Origin: an uncultured Oscillospiraceae bacterium
GTDB lineage: Bacteria; Bacillota; Clostridia; Oscillospirales; Ruminococcaceae
Reading direction: 5' to 3'
Assembly: GCA_900539695.1 (NCBI GenBank)
Contig: UQDG01000013.1
Location: forward strand, 1-64,000
DNA: 64,000 nt
The notes beneath the pieces were generated by a model that saw nothing but the letters and a program-made list of their open reading frames with translations, made no database searches and was not told the origin of the DNA. The translations under genes and the position numbers were made by a program. This document shows positions 42,437 to 50,946 of the stretch, piece after piece; the first letter of the stretch is position 1, and each line of letters opens with the position of its first letter.

Positions 42437-42958
42437 ATGATTTTTGGTGTTCTTTCTGTGCTGGCGGCGGCTGTGCTTGTGGGCGTTGACCAGCTTATCA
42501 AGCGCTGGGCCACGGCGGTACTGCTGCCCAAAACGGCCATGACGCTGATCCCCGGCGTGCTGGAGCTGCGCTACTTTCTCAATGATGGCATGGCGTTTTC
42601 GATGCTGGCAGGCAAACAAAAACTGCTGATTGCCGCCACCTCGCTGATGCTGTTGGGCGTATTGTGGATGCTGTTTGCCCGCAAGCTGACCCCGCTGGAG
42701 CGGGTAGCCTGGACTCTGGTACTGGGCGGCGGCATCGGCAACCTGATCGACCGCATCGCTACCGGCGTGGTGGTCGACTACATCAACGTCCTGTTCATGA
42801 ACTTTGCCATCTTCAACTTCGCTGACATCTGCGTCTGCGTAGGCGTCGGTCTGCTGATGGTGTGGGTGCTGTTCGACTCCTACTTTAAAGAAAAAGCCGA
42901 GAAAAGCGTAAAAACGGAATCGGCCGCCCCCGCAGATGATGCTAATGGAAAAAATTGA
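42437..42958 (+). CDS. lspA: Lipoprotein signal peptidase (signal peptidase II)
   Basis: A 173-residue membrane aspartyl protease with four helices that removes the signal peptide of diacylglyceryl-modified prolipoproteins, several of which are encoded in this window. Catalytic aspartates are in GGGIGNLIDRIATG and FAIFNFADICVCVG. GGGAG precedes ATG 42437 by 6 nt; an in-frame TTG at 42419 lies in the terminator tail. The C-terminal cytoplasmic tail is charged. The pseudouridine synthase gene overlaps its end. Confidence 0.95.
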   Translation: MIFGVLSVLAAAVLVGVDQLIKRWATAVLLPKTAMTLIPGVLELRYFLNDGMAFSMLAGKQKLLIAATSLMLLGVLWMLFARKLTPLERVAWTLVLGGGIGNLIDRIATGVVVDYINVLFMNFAIFNFADICVCVGVGLLMVWVLFDSYFKEKAEKSVKTESAAPADDANGKN

Positions 42959-43877
42959 ACTCACCGCTGGGCCTGATGCCTCCGGCCGCCTGGACGCCTG
43001 GCTGGCAGGGCAGTGCGCCGAGCTTTCCCGCAGCGCCCTGCAAAACCTGATGGAGCAGGGCAGAGTGACCCGCGGCGGCAGCTGCGTCAACAAAAAAGAC
43101 AAAGTTGTCCCCGGCGCTGCCTACTGTATCGACCTGCCGGAACCTCAGCCCATCGAGGCCCAGCCCCAGAACATCCCGCTGGATGTCGTCTACGAGGATA
43201 ACGATTTGATCGTCATCAACAAGCCCAAGGGCATGGTGGTGCATCCTGCCCCCGGCAACCCGGACGGCACGCTGGTCAACGCGCTGCTGTACCACTGCGC
43301 CGGGCAGCTTTCCGGCATCGGCGGGGCCATCCGCCCCGGCATCGTCCACCGTATCGATAAGGGCACCAGCGGCCTGTTGGTCATGGCCAAAAACGATGCC
43401 GCGCACCAGGCGCTCAGCGCCCAGTTCAGTGTGCATAGCATCCACCGGGTCTACCATGCCATCGTCTACGGCAATCTGAAAGAGGATGAAGGCTTTGTGG
43501 AAACGTACCTCGGCCGCGACCCGCGGGATCGCAAAAAGATGGCGGTCGTTCCGCAGGAAGCCTCGGGTGCCCGCTACGCCTACACCGGCTGGCGCGTGCT
43601 GGAACGCTTCGGCAACTTTACCTACATTGCCTGCCAGCTCAAGACCGGCCGCACCCACCAGATCCGCGTACACATGGCCAGCATCGGCCACCCGTTGGCA
43701 GGGGACGCCGTCTACGGCCCGCGCAACTGCATCAAAAGCCTGAACGGCCAATGCCTGCACGCTAAAGAATTGGGCTTTATTCACCCTGCAACGCAGCAGT
43801 GGGTGCAGTTTGACTCGCCGCTGCCTGCCTATTTTACAGAGTTTCTGACACGGTTAAGAAAGGAACATCGCGCATGA
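42936..43877 (+). CDS. RluA/RluD-family 23S rRNA pseudouridine synthase
   Basis: A 313-residue enzyme with an N-terminal S4 domain (GRLDAWLAGQCAELSRSALQ) and the RluA catalytic domain. The active-site Asp is in HRIDKGTSGLLVMAKN; GMVVHPAPGNPDGTLVNAL and GRTHQIRVHMA are further signatures. It isomerises uridines in rRNA, most likely the RluD-type helix 69 sites, though the exact target is not readable. ATG 42936 lies inside lspA, a pairing common in Firmicutes; ATG 42945 is an alternative. The next gene overlaps by 4 nt. Confidence 0.94.
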   Translation: MMLMEKIELTAGPDASGRLDAWLAGQCAELSRSALQNLMEQGRVTRGGSCVNKKDKVVPGAAYCIDLPEPQPIEAQPQNIPLDVVYEDNDLIVINKPKGMVVHPAPGNPDGTLVNALLYHCAGQLSGIGGAIRPGIVHRIDKGTSGLLVMAKNDAAHQALSAQFSVHSIHRVYHAIVYGNLKEDEGFVETYLGRDPRDRKKMAVVPQEASGARYAYTGWRVLERFGNFTYIACQLKTGRTHQIRVHMASIGHPLAGDAVYGPRNCIKSLNGQCLHAKELGFIHPATQQWVQFDSPLPAYFTEFLTRLRKEHRA

Positions 43878-44704
43878 AATCAGCGCTAAGCGATACCCTT
43901 GTCATCTGTGATATGGATAACACGCTGCTCACCGCCAAAGAGGGGCTGCCGGCCTGCAACCGCACGGTCATCAACCTCTTTACCAGCTTGGGCGGCCTGT
44001 TTACCGTGGCTACCGGCCGCCCGCCGGAGTCGATCCGCGCAGCGTTGGAAGGCATACGCCTTTCGCTGCCGGCCATCTCCTGCAACGGCGCGCTGCTGTA
44101 TGATTTTTCCACCGAGACGGTGCTGCACCGCTCGACCCTCAACCGGGAGCAGGCCACCACGGCTATCAAGGACATCCTGAACAAGTTCCCGCGCATGGGT
44201 GTGGAGGTCATGGCCGGCAACGGCGAGATGTACGTCATCCACGCCAACGAGACTACCCACGCCCACCAGGTGGACGAACACCTGGGCAGCATTGCCTGCC
44301 CCATTGACTGTGTGCCGGACGGCTGGGTCAAGGTAGTGTTTGCCGCTGACCCCGAGGCCATCCGCAAGCTGGGGCAGTACGCCAAAACCAAGTACTACGG
44401 CCGGGATAACTACTTCCTGGCCACCAACAACATTTACTTAGAGATCATGCCCGGCGGCGTCAGCAAGGCCACCGGCTTGCAGGACCTTTGCGCATTGATG
44501 AACAAATCCATCAAAAACACCATCGTCATCGGTGATTACTATAACGATCTTGAACTGATGCGCACCGCAGGCCACGCTGTGGCCGTTGCCAATGCACCCG
44601 CCGAGGTCAAGGCCACTGCCGACGAGGTGACCACCTGCACCTGCGCCGAGGGCGCGGTAGGTGAGTACCTGTACGCACTGATCGACCGGGCAACAAAATC
44701 CTGA
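43874..44704 (+). CDS. Cof-type HAD phosphatase
   Basis: A 276-residue HAD hydrolase of the Cof/YbiV class (C2 cap). Motif I VICDMDNTLLTA, motif II VATGRPPES, motif III Lys in GGVSKATGLQDL and motif IV VIGDYYNDLELMRTAG are intact. It should dephosphorylate a small phosphorylated metabolite; substrates of this class are broad. It starts in a 4-nt overlap with the pseudouridine synthase gene and is followed 27 nt later by an EIIA gene. Confidence 0.92.
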   Translation: MKSALSDTLVICDMDNTLLTAKEGLPACNRTVINLFTSLGGLFTVATGRPPESIRAALEGIRLSLPAISCNGALLYDFSTETVLHRSTLNREQATTAIKDILNKFPRMGVEVMAGNGEMYVIHANETTHAHQVDEHLGSIACPIDCVPDGWVKVVFAADPEAIRKLGQYAKTKYYGRDNYFLATNNIYLEIMPGGVSKATGLQDLCALMNKSIKNTIVIGDYYNDLELMRTAGHAVAVANAPAEVKATADEVTTCTCAEGAVGEYLYALIDRATKS

Positions 44705-44731
44705 CGCCATCTGGGCAAAGGGGGCTGTACG

Positions 44732-45205
44732 ATGAAAGTAAGCGAACTGATGAACCCCGCAGGCGTGCGTCTGTACGCCAACATCAAAGAGGCCGCCGAC
44801 GTGCTGGGCATCCTGGTAGAATTGCAGGAGGAGACCGGCGCCATCACCAATGGCACGGCCTACTATAACGCTGTCTGCCAGCGGGAAAACTTCGGCGGCA
44901 CCACGGCCATCGGGGACGGCATCGCGCTGCCCCACGCCTGCAACGCCGGGGTATCGGCCCCCAGCATTTCGGCCCTGACGCTGCGCCACGGCGTGGATTG
45001 GGGTGCCCCGGACGTCCGGGCGGTGGACCTTTTGTTCATGATCGCCGTGCCCCCGGGAAATGAAAGCCTGCACCTGCAAATTTTAGCACGGCTGGTCAAC
45101 CTGCTCAGCCGCAACTCGCTGGTGGACGCTTTGCGCCACGCCAGCAGCCCGGAACGCTTTGTGGAGCTGATCGCCAAGACAGAGAATGCCTGCTTTGCTG
45201 ATTGA
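44732..45205 (+). CDS. Orphan PTS EIIA domain protein (fructose/PtsN type)
   Basis: A 157-residue stand-alone EIIA-2 domain. The phosphorylatable His is in GDGIALPHA (residue ~69), preceded by the family's helical segment ADVLGILVELQEETG and followed by DLLFMIAVPPGNESLHLQIL. GGGGGC lies before ATG 44732. No EIIB, EIIC, HPr or EI gene is nearby, so it may act as a phospho-sensor like PtsN or serve a distant permease. Co-transcribed with the HAD phosphatase. Confidence 0.9.
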   Translation: MKVSELMNPAGVRLYANIKEAADVLGILVELQEETGAITNGTAYYNAVCQRENFGGTTAIGDGIALPHACNAGVSAPSISALTLRHGVDWGAPDVRAVDLLFMIAVPPGNESLHLQILARLVNLLSRNSLVDALRHASSPERFVELIAKTENACFAD

Positions 45206-45229
45206 CCCACCTGAACTTCAAAACTATAT

Positions 45230-45285
45230 AAACAGTCCGCTGCGGAACCCGAAAAAGGGGGGGCAATGGGCTGTTTTGTTGTTTT
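45230..45285 (+). terminator. Terminator after the EIIA gene
   Basis: AAACAG.CC opposite GG.CTGTTTT with a long loop, followed by GTTGTTTTTTGG. Imperfect but well placed. Confidence 0.6.
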
Positions 45286-45319
45286 TTGGTAAAAATGCCG
45301 AGAATTCGCTGCTGCAAAG

Positions 45320-45418
45320 TGCCAAATTTGGCAAGATAGACCTTGCTTTAAAGCATTAAACTGTGCTATACTTTAAAGCACTAAAGCAACTGCTTTTGAG
45401 GGCACGCCGTGCGGCGTG
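45320..45418 (+). promoter_or_regulatory. TrpX-like operon promoter with palindrome and tandem repeats
   Basis: TTGCTT (45343-45348), 18 nt, TATACT (45367-45372). A perfect 14-bp palindrome TGCCAAATTTGGCA (45320-45333) lies just upstream. CTTTAAAGCATTAAA (45346-45360) and CTTTAAAGCACTAAA (45371-45385) form a 15-nt direct repeat, one mismatch, 25 nt apart, covering the -35 and -10 edges. A CACGCC/GGCGTG hairpin (45403-45418) follows in the leader. Confidence 0.68.
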
Positions 45419-45451
45419 TAAGCATGTTGCCGTTATTTGGAGGGAACAAAG

Positions 45452-46489
45452 ATGAAAAAGGCACTTTCACTCGCTATGGCAGCTGCCATGACCATGGGTC
45501 TGGCAGCTTGCGGCAGCACTGCATCCAGCACCGCTGCTGCTGATTCCACCCCTGCATCTTCCACCGCGGGGAGCGAAGAAACTTCCGCCGCCGAAAGCAC
45601 CGGCGACAAGGTCTATACCGTCGGCATCTGCCAATTGGTCCAGCACGATGCGCTGGACGCCGCCACCCAGGGCTTCAAGGACGCTTTGACCGAGAAGCTG
45701 GGCGAGGGCAACGTCAAGTTTGACGAGCAGAACGCCTCCGGCGATTCCGCCAACTGCACCACCATCGTCAGCGGCTTTGTCTCCACTGGCGTCGATCTGA
45801 TCCTGGCCAACGCCACCGCCCCGCTGCAGGCTGCTGCCCAGGCTACCGCCGACATCCCCGTCCTCGGCACCTCTGTTACCGACTACGCCACTGCGCTGGA
45901 CATCTCTGACTGGACCGGCACTGTGGGCAACAACATCTCCGGCACCTCTGACCTGGCCCCGCTGGACCAGCAGGCAGCCATGATCCAGGAGATGTTCCCG
46001 AACGCTAAGACTGTTGGCCTGCTGTACTGCAGCGCCGAGCCCAACTCCGTCTATCAGTGCGATGTCATTGAAGGCTATCTCACGGAGATGGGCCTGGAGA
46101 CCACCCGCTACGCTTTCACCGATACCAACGATGTCACCTCCGTCACCCAGGCCGCTGCTGCTGCCTCTGACGTGATCTACATCCCCACCGATAACACCGC
46201 TGCTTCCAACACCGAGGCTATCGCCAATGTGGTTATCCCGGAGAAGGTTCCTGTGGTTGCCGGTGAGGAAGGCATCTGCAAGGGCTGCGGTGTTGCCGCC
46301 CTGTCCATCAGCTACTACGATCTGGGCTACAAGACTGGTGAGATGGCTGCCGAGATCCTGGCCGATGGCGCCGATGTCTCCACCATGCCTGTTGCGTTTG
46401 CCCCCAACGTTACCAAAAAGTACAACGCAGCCAACTGCGAAGCACTGGGCATCACCCCGCCGGACGGCTATGAGGCCATTGCCGACTAA
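45452..46489 (+). CDS. ABC transporter substrate-binding lipoprotein (TrpX/ABC_sub_bind type)
   Basis: A 345-residue lipoprotein of the ABC_sub_bind family, to which the tryptophan-binding TrpX of streptococci belongs. Signal and lipobox MGLAAC set the lipid on Cys20; an Ala/Ser/Thr linker leads to YTVGICQLVQHDALDAATQG, the family's N-terminal signature. LILANATAPLQAAAQATADI with VLGTSV, VGLLYCSAEPNSVYQ and YIPTDNTAASN follow. TTGGAGGG lies upstream of ATG 45452. The partner permease and ATPase follow after a MITE-like element. The ligand may be an aromatic amino acid, but related systems carry other compounds. Confidence 0.9.
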   Translation: MKKALSLAMAAAMTMGLAACGSTASSTAAADSTPASSTAGSEETSAAESTGDKVYTVGICQLVQHDALDAATQGFKDALTEKLGEGNVKFDEQNASGDSANCTTIVSGFVSTGVDLILANATAPLQAAAQATADIPVLGTSVTDYATALDISDWTGTVGNNISGTSDLAPLDQQAAMIQEMFPNAKTVGLLYCSAEPNSVYQCDVIEGYLTEMGLETTRYAFTDTNDVTSVTQAAAAASDVIYIPTDNTAASNTEAIANVVIPEKVPVVAGEEGICKGCGVAALSISYYDLGYKTGEMAAEILADGADVSTMPVAFAPNVTKKYNAANCEALGITPPDGYEAIAD

Positions 46490-46499
46490 AAAATCCTAA

Positions 46500-46671
46500 G
46501 GCAATACCGCATAATTCTAAGTGCCGATACGGCGAGCGAGGTGCGGCAGCTGCTAAGCCAAAAGCGCAGATAATACTTTGTGTATTATCGAGCATTTTGG
46601 CAACGCAGATGCCGTGCCGCAGCCGCCGGAGCGGTGCTTAAGCCGTTAGGCGGGAATTGTGCGGTGTTGCC
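46500..46671. mobile_element. MITE-like palindromic element (IS5-type target duplication)
   Basis: A 172-bp non-coding element bounded by inverted repeats GGCAATACCGCATAATTC (46500-46517) and GAATTGTGCGGTGTTGCC (46654-46671), which pair at 16 of 18 positions. CTAA flanks both ends (46496-46499 and 46672-46675), the 4-bp YTAR-type duplication of IS5-family elements. The centre GCCAAAA..GATAATAC / GTATTATC..TTTTGGC folds back, so the whole element is one long hairpin. No transposase; it would need one in trans. Confidence 0.82.
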
Positions 46672-46689
46672 CTAAATCACACGCACGAA

Positions 46690-46734
46690 TAAACAGCGAG
46701 GAGAGGGTTGAAACGGCTCTTTCCCCGCTGTTTT
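46690..46734 (+). terminator. Attenuator-like hairpin before the permease gene
   Basis: AAACAGCG..GG.AG opposite CT..CC.CGCTGTTTT. It lies between the binding-protein and permease genes and may lower permease expression. Confidence 0.65.
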
Positions 46735-46784
46735 GGTGCATCGTTTCCCCAGCATGATTCCAAAAAAGTTCGGAGGTTTTATTC

Positions 46785-47732
46785 ATGGGATTCTTTGCTT
46801 CCCTGATCAACTCAATGCCCAGTGCTGTGGCCCAGGGCCTTATCTGGGGCATTATGGCCATCGGCGTCTACCTGACCTACCGCATCCTGGATGTGGCCGA
46901 TTTGACGGTCGACGGCTCTCTCGGTACCGGCGGTGCGGTCTGCGTTGTTATGGTGCTTAACGGGGCGCCGGTGGGGCTGGCCCTGCTGGCGGCTACGGCA
47001 GCAGGTATGCTTGCAGGCCTTGTTACGGGCCTGTTCCACACGGCCTGCGGCATCCCGGCTATTTTGGCCGGTATTTTGACCCAGCTGGCGCTGTATTCGG
47101 TCAACCTCCGCATCATGGGCTTCGGCACGGGCGGCGGCAAAGCCAACCTGCCCATCAGCGTGGATAAGTACAGCCTGCTGGTCTCGGCCCGTTATGTCCG
47201 CAATGTGGCCCTCAATAACCCCATCCTGACTCTGGCCATCTTCTGCGCGGTGCTGATCGCCGTGCTGTACTGGTTCTTTGGCACTGAGCTGGGCTGCTCT
47301 CTGCGTGCCACCGGCGCTAACCAGAACATGGCCCGTGCCCAGGGCATCAACACCAACGTCGCCAAGGTGCTGGGTCTGATGATCTCCAACGGCCTGGTCG
47401 CGCTGGCCGGCGGTCTGCTGGCCCAGTATCAGGGCTTCTCCGACATCAACATGGGCCGTGGTGCTATCGTCATTGGTCTGGCGGCGGTCATCATCGGCGA
47501 GGTCATCTTCAGCCGTATCTTCCGCAACTTTGCCCTCAAGCTGCTGTCCGCCGTTATCGGCGCTATCATCTACTACATCGTCATGGTCTTTGTCCTGCGC
47601 CTGGGCCTGTCTACCGACGACCTGAAGCTGCTCACTGCTTTGGTAGTGGCGCTGTTCCTGACCATCCCGTACTGGAAGGGCAAATACTTCACCAAGACCT
47701 CGGTGAAAAAGGGGGAGAAGAACCATGCTTGA
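46785..47732 (+). CDS. ABC transporter permease (TrpY-like)
   Basis: A 315-residue polytopic permease of the BPD_transp_2 class paired with ABC_sub_bind proteins. IWGIMAIGVYLTYRILDVAD and LTVDGSLGTGGAVC at the N-terminus, then LTQLALYSVNLRIMGFG, SLRATGANQNMARAQGIN and GLVALAGGLLAQYQGFSDIN with MGRG are the signatures of this subgroup. GGAGG lies 9 nt before ATG 46785. The ATPase gene overlaps its end by 8 nt. Confidence 0.9.
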   Translation: MGFFASLINSMPSAVAQGLIWGIMAIGVYLTYRILDVADLTVDGSLGTGGAVCVVMVLNGAPVGLALLAATAAGMLAGLVTGLFHTACGIPAILAGILTQLALYSVNLRIMGFGTGGGKANLPISVDKYSLLVSARYVRNVALNNPILTLAIFCAVLIAVLYWFFGTELGCSLRATGANQNMARAQGINTNVAKVLGLMISNGLVALAGGLLAQYQGFSDINMGRGAIVIGLAAVIIGEVIFSRIFRNFALKLLSAVIGAIIYYIVMVFVLRLGLSTDDLKLLTALVVALFLTIPYWKGKYFTKTSVKKGEKNHA

Positions 47733-48519
47733 GATCAAAAACGTCTACAAGACCTTTAACGCCGGCACAGTCAACGAGAAAGTGGCCCTGCAAGACCTGA
47801 ACCTGACGCTGGAAGACGGCGATTTCGTTACCGTCATCGGCGGCAACGGCGCGGGCAAATCCACCATGCTCAACGCGGTAGCCGGTGTCTGGCCTATCGA
47901 TATGGGCAAGATCCTCATCGACGGGCAGGACGTCACCCGCCTGTCGGAGCATCAGCGCGCCAAGTACATCGGCCGTGTCTTTCAGGACCCGATGATGGGC
48001 ACCGCCGCCACCATGGGCATTGAGGAAAACCTCGCCCTGGCGGCCCGCCGCGGCGTGACCCGCTCGCTGAAAGTGGGCATCACCAAAAAAGAGCGCGAGG
48101 AATACCACGAGCTGCTTAAAACGCTGGACCTGGGCCTGGAGGACCGCATGACCAGCAAGGTCGGCCTGCTTTCCGGCGGCCAGCGCCAGGCGGTCACCCT
48201 GTTGATGGCCACCCTGAAAAAGCCCAAGCTGCTTTTGCTGGACGAGCACACCGCCGCCCTGGACCCCAAGACGGCCGCTAAGGTGCTGGCCCTCTCGGAG
48301 AAGATCGTGCAGGAGAACCACCTGACCACCCTGATGATCACCCACAACATGAAGGACGCCATCAAGTACGGCAACCGCCTGATCATGATGTACGAGGGCC
48401 ATGTCATCTACGATGTGCGCGGTGAGGAAAAGGCCAACCTGCAGGTCAGCGACCTGCTCCAGCGCTTTGAGCAGGTCAGCGACGGCGGCTTTGCCAACGA
48501 CCGCATGCTGCTCTCCTGA
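47725..48519 (+). CDS. ABC transporter ATP-binding protein (TrpZ-like)
   Basis: A 264-residue single ABC domain. Walker A GGNGAGKSTMLN, Q-loop GRVFQDPMMG, signature LSGGQRQAV and Walker B LLLDEHTAALDP; the DEHTAALDP variant (His where most have Pro) is typical of the ATPases working with ABC_sub_bind systems. It ends with VSDGGFANDRMLLS. With the preceding lipoprotein and permease it completes a small-molecule importer. Confidence 0.92.
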   Translation: MLEIKNVYKTFNAGTVNEKVALQDLNLTLEDGDFVTVIGGNGAGKSTMLNAVAGVWPIDMGKILIDGQDVTRLSEHQRAKYIGRVFQDPMMGTAATMGIEENLALAARRGVTRSLKVGITKKEREEYHELLKTLDLGLEDRMTSKVGLLSGGQRQAVTLLMATLKKPKLLLLDEHTAALDPKTAAKVLALSEKIVQENHLTTLMITHNMKDAIKYGNRLIMMYEGHVIYDVRGEEKANLQVSDLLQRFEQVSDGGFANDRMLLS

Positions 48520-48546
48520 TCGGCAATAAACACCATACAAAAACCA

Positions 48547-48589
48547 GCGCGGCGGCTTTCCCGGCAAAAGGGGAAGGCCGCCGCGTTTT
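48547..48589 (+). terminator. Terminator of the TrpXYZ-like operon
   Basis: GCGCGGCGGC.TTCCC pairs with GGGGAA.GCCGCCGCG, then TTTTC. Convergent with the AraC gene. Confidence 0.88.
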
Positions 48590-48618
48590 CGTTTGTCTGT
48601 GCTGGGTAAAACTCGAAC

Positions 48619-49479
48619 TCACCACTGCCGCCGGTACTCGCCGGGGGTGGTGCCCTCCACCTTTTTAAACAGGCGGGAAAAATAGTTGGCATCGTTCAGT
48701 CCGCACTCCTGGGCCACAGCCTCGATGCTGCGGTCGGTAAAGCGCAACAGCCGCTTGGATTGGGTAATACGCAGCTGCACAAGATAGTTGGTGACCGATT
48801 GACCGAACTGCTCCTTAAACACGCGGGTCAGGTAGAACTTGTTGATGTAGAACCGCTCAGCCAGCGCGTCCAGCGTGATCTTCTCGGTGTAGTGGGTGTC
48901 CAGATAATCCTTGATCTCCTGCAAGTTCTGCTTTTTGCTGCCCGGCGCGCGGGCGGTGTCCGGGTGCCAGCTTTCTTCCATCAGCAGGGTCAGCAGGGCA
49001 ATCAGCTTTTCATAAATCTGCATGTCCCGCACGTAAGTGTCGGATTCCGCCAGCGCGTACAATTCGTCCAGCAGCGCCGCGTATCCGCCGGGGTCAGCAG
49101 CGCGGAAGCAGGGCAGGCCGCCCCGCTCCTGATACTTTTTGTAAATGGCCGCCATGTTCGGCCCATAAAAATGCACCCAGTGCAGCTGCCACAGATCGTC
49201 CCCGGTGTGGTGCTGGTAGGGGCGCTGGCAATCCAGAAACACGCAGTCCCCGGCGTGCAGCTCGTGCCGGGCACCCTCGTACTCCAACACACCGGAGCCG
49301 CTCTCCACCCAAAAAAACAGGTAGGACGCCAGCCCCTTGCGGGTGCTGGTGTGGGGCTGCCGCGCCTGCAAACTGCCCACCTCCTGCAGATGGATGAGGT
49401 TCGACCGCGCAAAAGGGGAGGGCGTGTAGATCACGCGCCGGGAATGTACCAGCTTGCCGTCAAAAAATGGTGTTTTCAT
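48619..49479 (-). CDS. AraC-family transcriptional regulator
   Basis: A 286-residue regulator with an N-terminal cupin-like arabinose-binding domain (YLFFWVESGSGVLEYEGARH, ELHAGDCVFLDCQRPYQHHT) and a C-terminal AraC DNA-binding domain with two HTHs (ITLDALAERFYINKFYLTRV and SIEAVAQECGLNDANYFSRL, then FKKVEGTTPGEYRR). ATG 49479 follows AGGAGGG by 5 nt; longer readings to 49560 run through its promoter. It is divergent from gmd across ~190 nt and could control the GDP-fucose genes, but AraC regulators of this form usually respond to sugars; the target is open. Confidence 0.92.
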   Translation of the reverse strand: MKTPFFDGKLVHSRRVIYTPSPFARSNLIHLQEVGSLQARQPHTSTRKGLASYLFFWVESGSGVLEYEGARHELHAGDCVFLDCQRPYQHHTGDDLWQLHWVHFYGPNMAAIYKKYQERGGLPCFRAADPGGYAALLDELYALAESDTYVRDMQIYEKLIALLTLLMEESWHPDTARAPGSKKQNLQEIKDYLDTHYTEKITLDALAERFYINKFYLTRVFKEQFGQSVTNYLVQLRITQSKRLLRFTDRSIEAVAQECGLNDANYFSRLFKKVEGTTPGEYRRQW

Positions 49480-49509
49480 GATGCCCTCCTGCCAAAGTTC
49501 CTTGCAGGC

Positions 49510-49539
49510 ATCATACCACAGCGGCATACAAAAAGTCAA
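49510..49539 (-). promoter_or_regulatory. Promoter of the AraC-type gene
   Basis: On the minus strand TTGACT (49534-49539), 18 nt, TATGAT (49510-49515). Confidence 0.65.
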
Positions 49540-49666
49540 TATAATGCTACTGCTTTGCAAGATTACCCCTACAGCAACAGGAAAAAATCCGCTACAATAA
49601 CAAACAAGGCCCGATCAAAAGCATTTACATGGCGCATAAAAAGTGCGGTAGAAAGGATATACAGTT

Positions 49667-50755
49667 ATGAAAAAAGCACTCATCACCGGTATCACCGGCC
49701 AGGACGGCAGCTATCTGGCGGAGTTCCTGCTGGAAAAAGGCTACGATGTCCACGGCATCATCCGCCGTTCTTCTGTCGATTACCGAGAGCGCATCGCCCA
49801 TCTGGAAGGCCACCCCAACTTCCACCTGCATTACGGCGATCTCAGCGATTCGATGAGCATCCTCTCGGTCGTCGGCAAGGTCCGCCCCGATGAAATTTAC
49901 AACCTCGCCGCCCAGAGCCACGTCCAGGTCAGTTTCGATGTGCCGGAGTTCACCGCCGATGTCGACGCTACCGGCGTGCTGCGCGTGCTGGAGGCCGTGC
50001 GTCTGTGCGGCCTGACCGACACCTGCCGCATCTACCAGGCATCCACCTCGGAGCTGTACGGCAAGGTCGAGGAAGTGCCACAGAACGAGAACACCCCGTT
50101 CCACCCCTACAGCCCCTACGCCGTCGCCAAGCAGTACGGCTTCTGGATCGTGAAGGAGTACCGCGAGGCCTACAACATGTTCTGCTGCTCCGGTATCCTC
50201 TTCAACCACGAGTCCGAGCGCCGCGGTGAGACCTTTGTCACCCGCAAGATCACCCTGGCTGCCGCCCGCATCGCCCAGGGCAAACAGGATAAGCTCTACC
50301 TGGGCAACCTGTCCAGCCTGCGCGATTGGGGCTACGCCAAGGATTATGTCGAGTGCATGTGGCTGATCTTGCAGAACAAAAAGCCGGAGGATTTCGTCAT
50401 CGCCACCGGTGAGCAGCACTCGGTGCGTGAGTTCTGCCAGCTGGCCTTCCACGATGTGGGCATCGAGCTGGAATTTGTCGGCGAGGGCATGAATGAGAAG
50501 GGCATCGACAAGGCTACCGGCAAGGTCGTCATCGAGGTCAGCCCCGACTTCTACCGCCCCACCGACGTTGTCAACCTCTGGGGCGACCCCAGCAAGGCCA
50601 AGCGCGAGCTGGGCTGGAACCCCACCAAGACCACCTTTGCCGAGCTGGTCAAGATCATGGTCGACCACGATATGAAGAAGGTCGCCGTCGAGCGCGCCGA
50701 GGAACATATCCAGACCAATCTGGCTGAATACCTTGAAAAAGGTGTCATCAAATAA
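49667..50755 (+). CDS. gmd: GDP-mannose 4,6-dehydratase
   Basis: A 362-residue short-chain dehydrogenase that converts GDP-D-mannose to GDP-4-keto-6-deoxymannose, first committed step to GDP-L-fucose. NADP site [19 protein letters not shown] with RRSS, catalytic [14 protein letters not shown] and [11 protein letters not shown] (Tyr-x3-Lys), then [16 protein letters not shown] are as in known GMDs. GAAAGGA lies upstream. Followed by fcl and manC on the same strand, with a large palindrome between gmd and fcl. Confidence 0.96.
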   Translation: MKKALITGITGQDGSYLAEFLLEKGYDVHGIIRRSSVDYRERIAHLEGHPNFHLHYGDLSDSMSILSVVGKVRPDEIYNLAAQSHVQVSFDVPEFTADVDATGVLRVLEAVRLCGLTDTCRIYQASTSELYGKVEEVPQNENTPFHPYSPYAVAKQYGFWIVKEYREAYNMFCCSGILFNHESERRGETFVTRKITLAAARIAQGKQDKLYLGNLSSLRDWGYAKDYVECMWLILQNKKPEDFVIATGEQHSVREFCQLAFHDVGIELEFVGEGMNEKGIDKATGKVVIEVSPDFYRPTDVVNLWGDPSKAKRELGWNPTKTTFAELVKIMVDHDMKKVAVERAEEHIQTNLAEYLEKGVIK

Positions 50756-50759
50756 GTAT

Positions 50760-50883
50760 AATTACTATTATCACTATCCTATTCATTCTATTCATCCTAT
50801 TCATTACATTCGCCGCCTTTCGCCGCCTAATGAATAAGATGAATAGGATGAATGTAATGAATATAATGAATAGGATAGTAATT
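50760..50883. repeat. 124-bp palindrome built from CTATTCAT-like units
   Basis: AATTACTAT (50760-50768) is matched by ATAGTAATT (50875-50883). Between them the left arm repeats CTATTCAT/CCTATTCATT/ACATTC units and the right arm their complements (GAATAGGAT, GAATGTAAT, GAATATAAT). The tip carries a direct repeat CGCCGCC-TTT-CGCCGCC. The DNA is far more AT-rich than the genes on either side and codes for nothing. Confidence 0.88.
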
Positions 50884-50946
50884 TTACATTAGGAGTATAG
50901 TAACACTCCAAATTTTGCCGCGCTGAAGCGGGAGGAATATGCAATT

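Noticed and set aside
46490..46784. A small gene or riboswitch between the TrpX-like gene and its permease
   Set aside because: No open frame with a ribosome site; inverted terminal repeats and the CTAA duplication fit a MITE better than a known riboswitch class.
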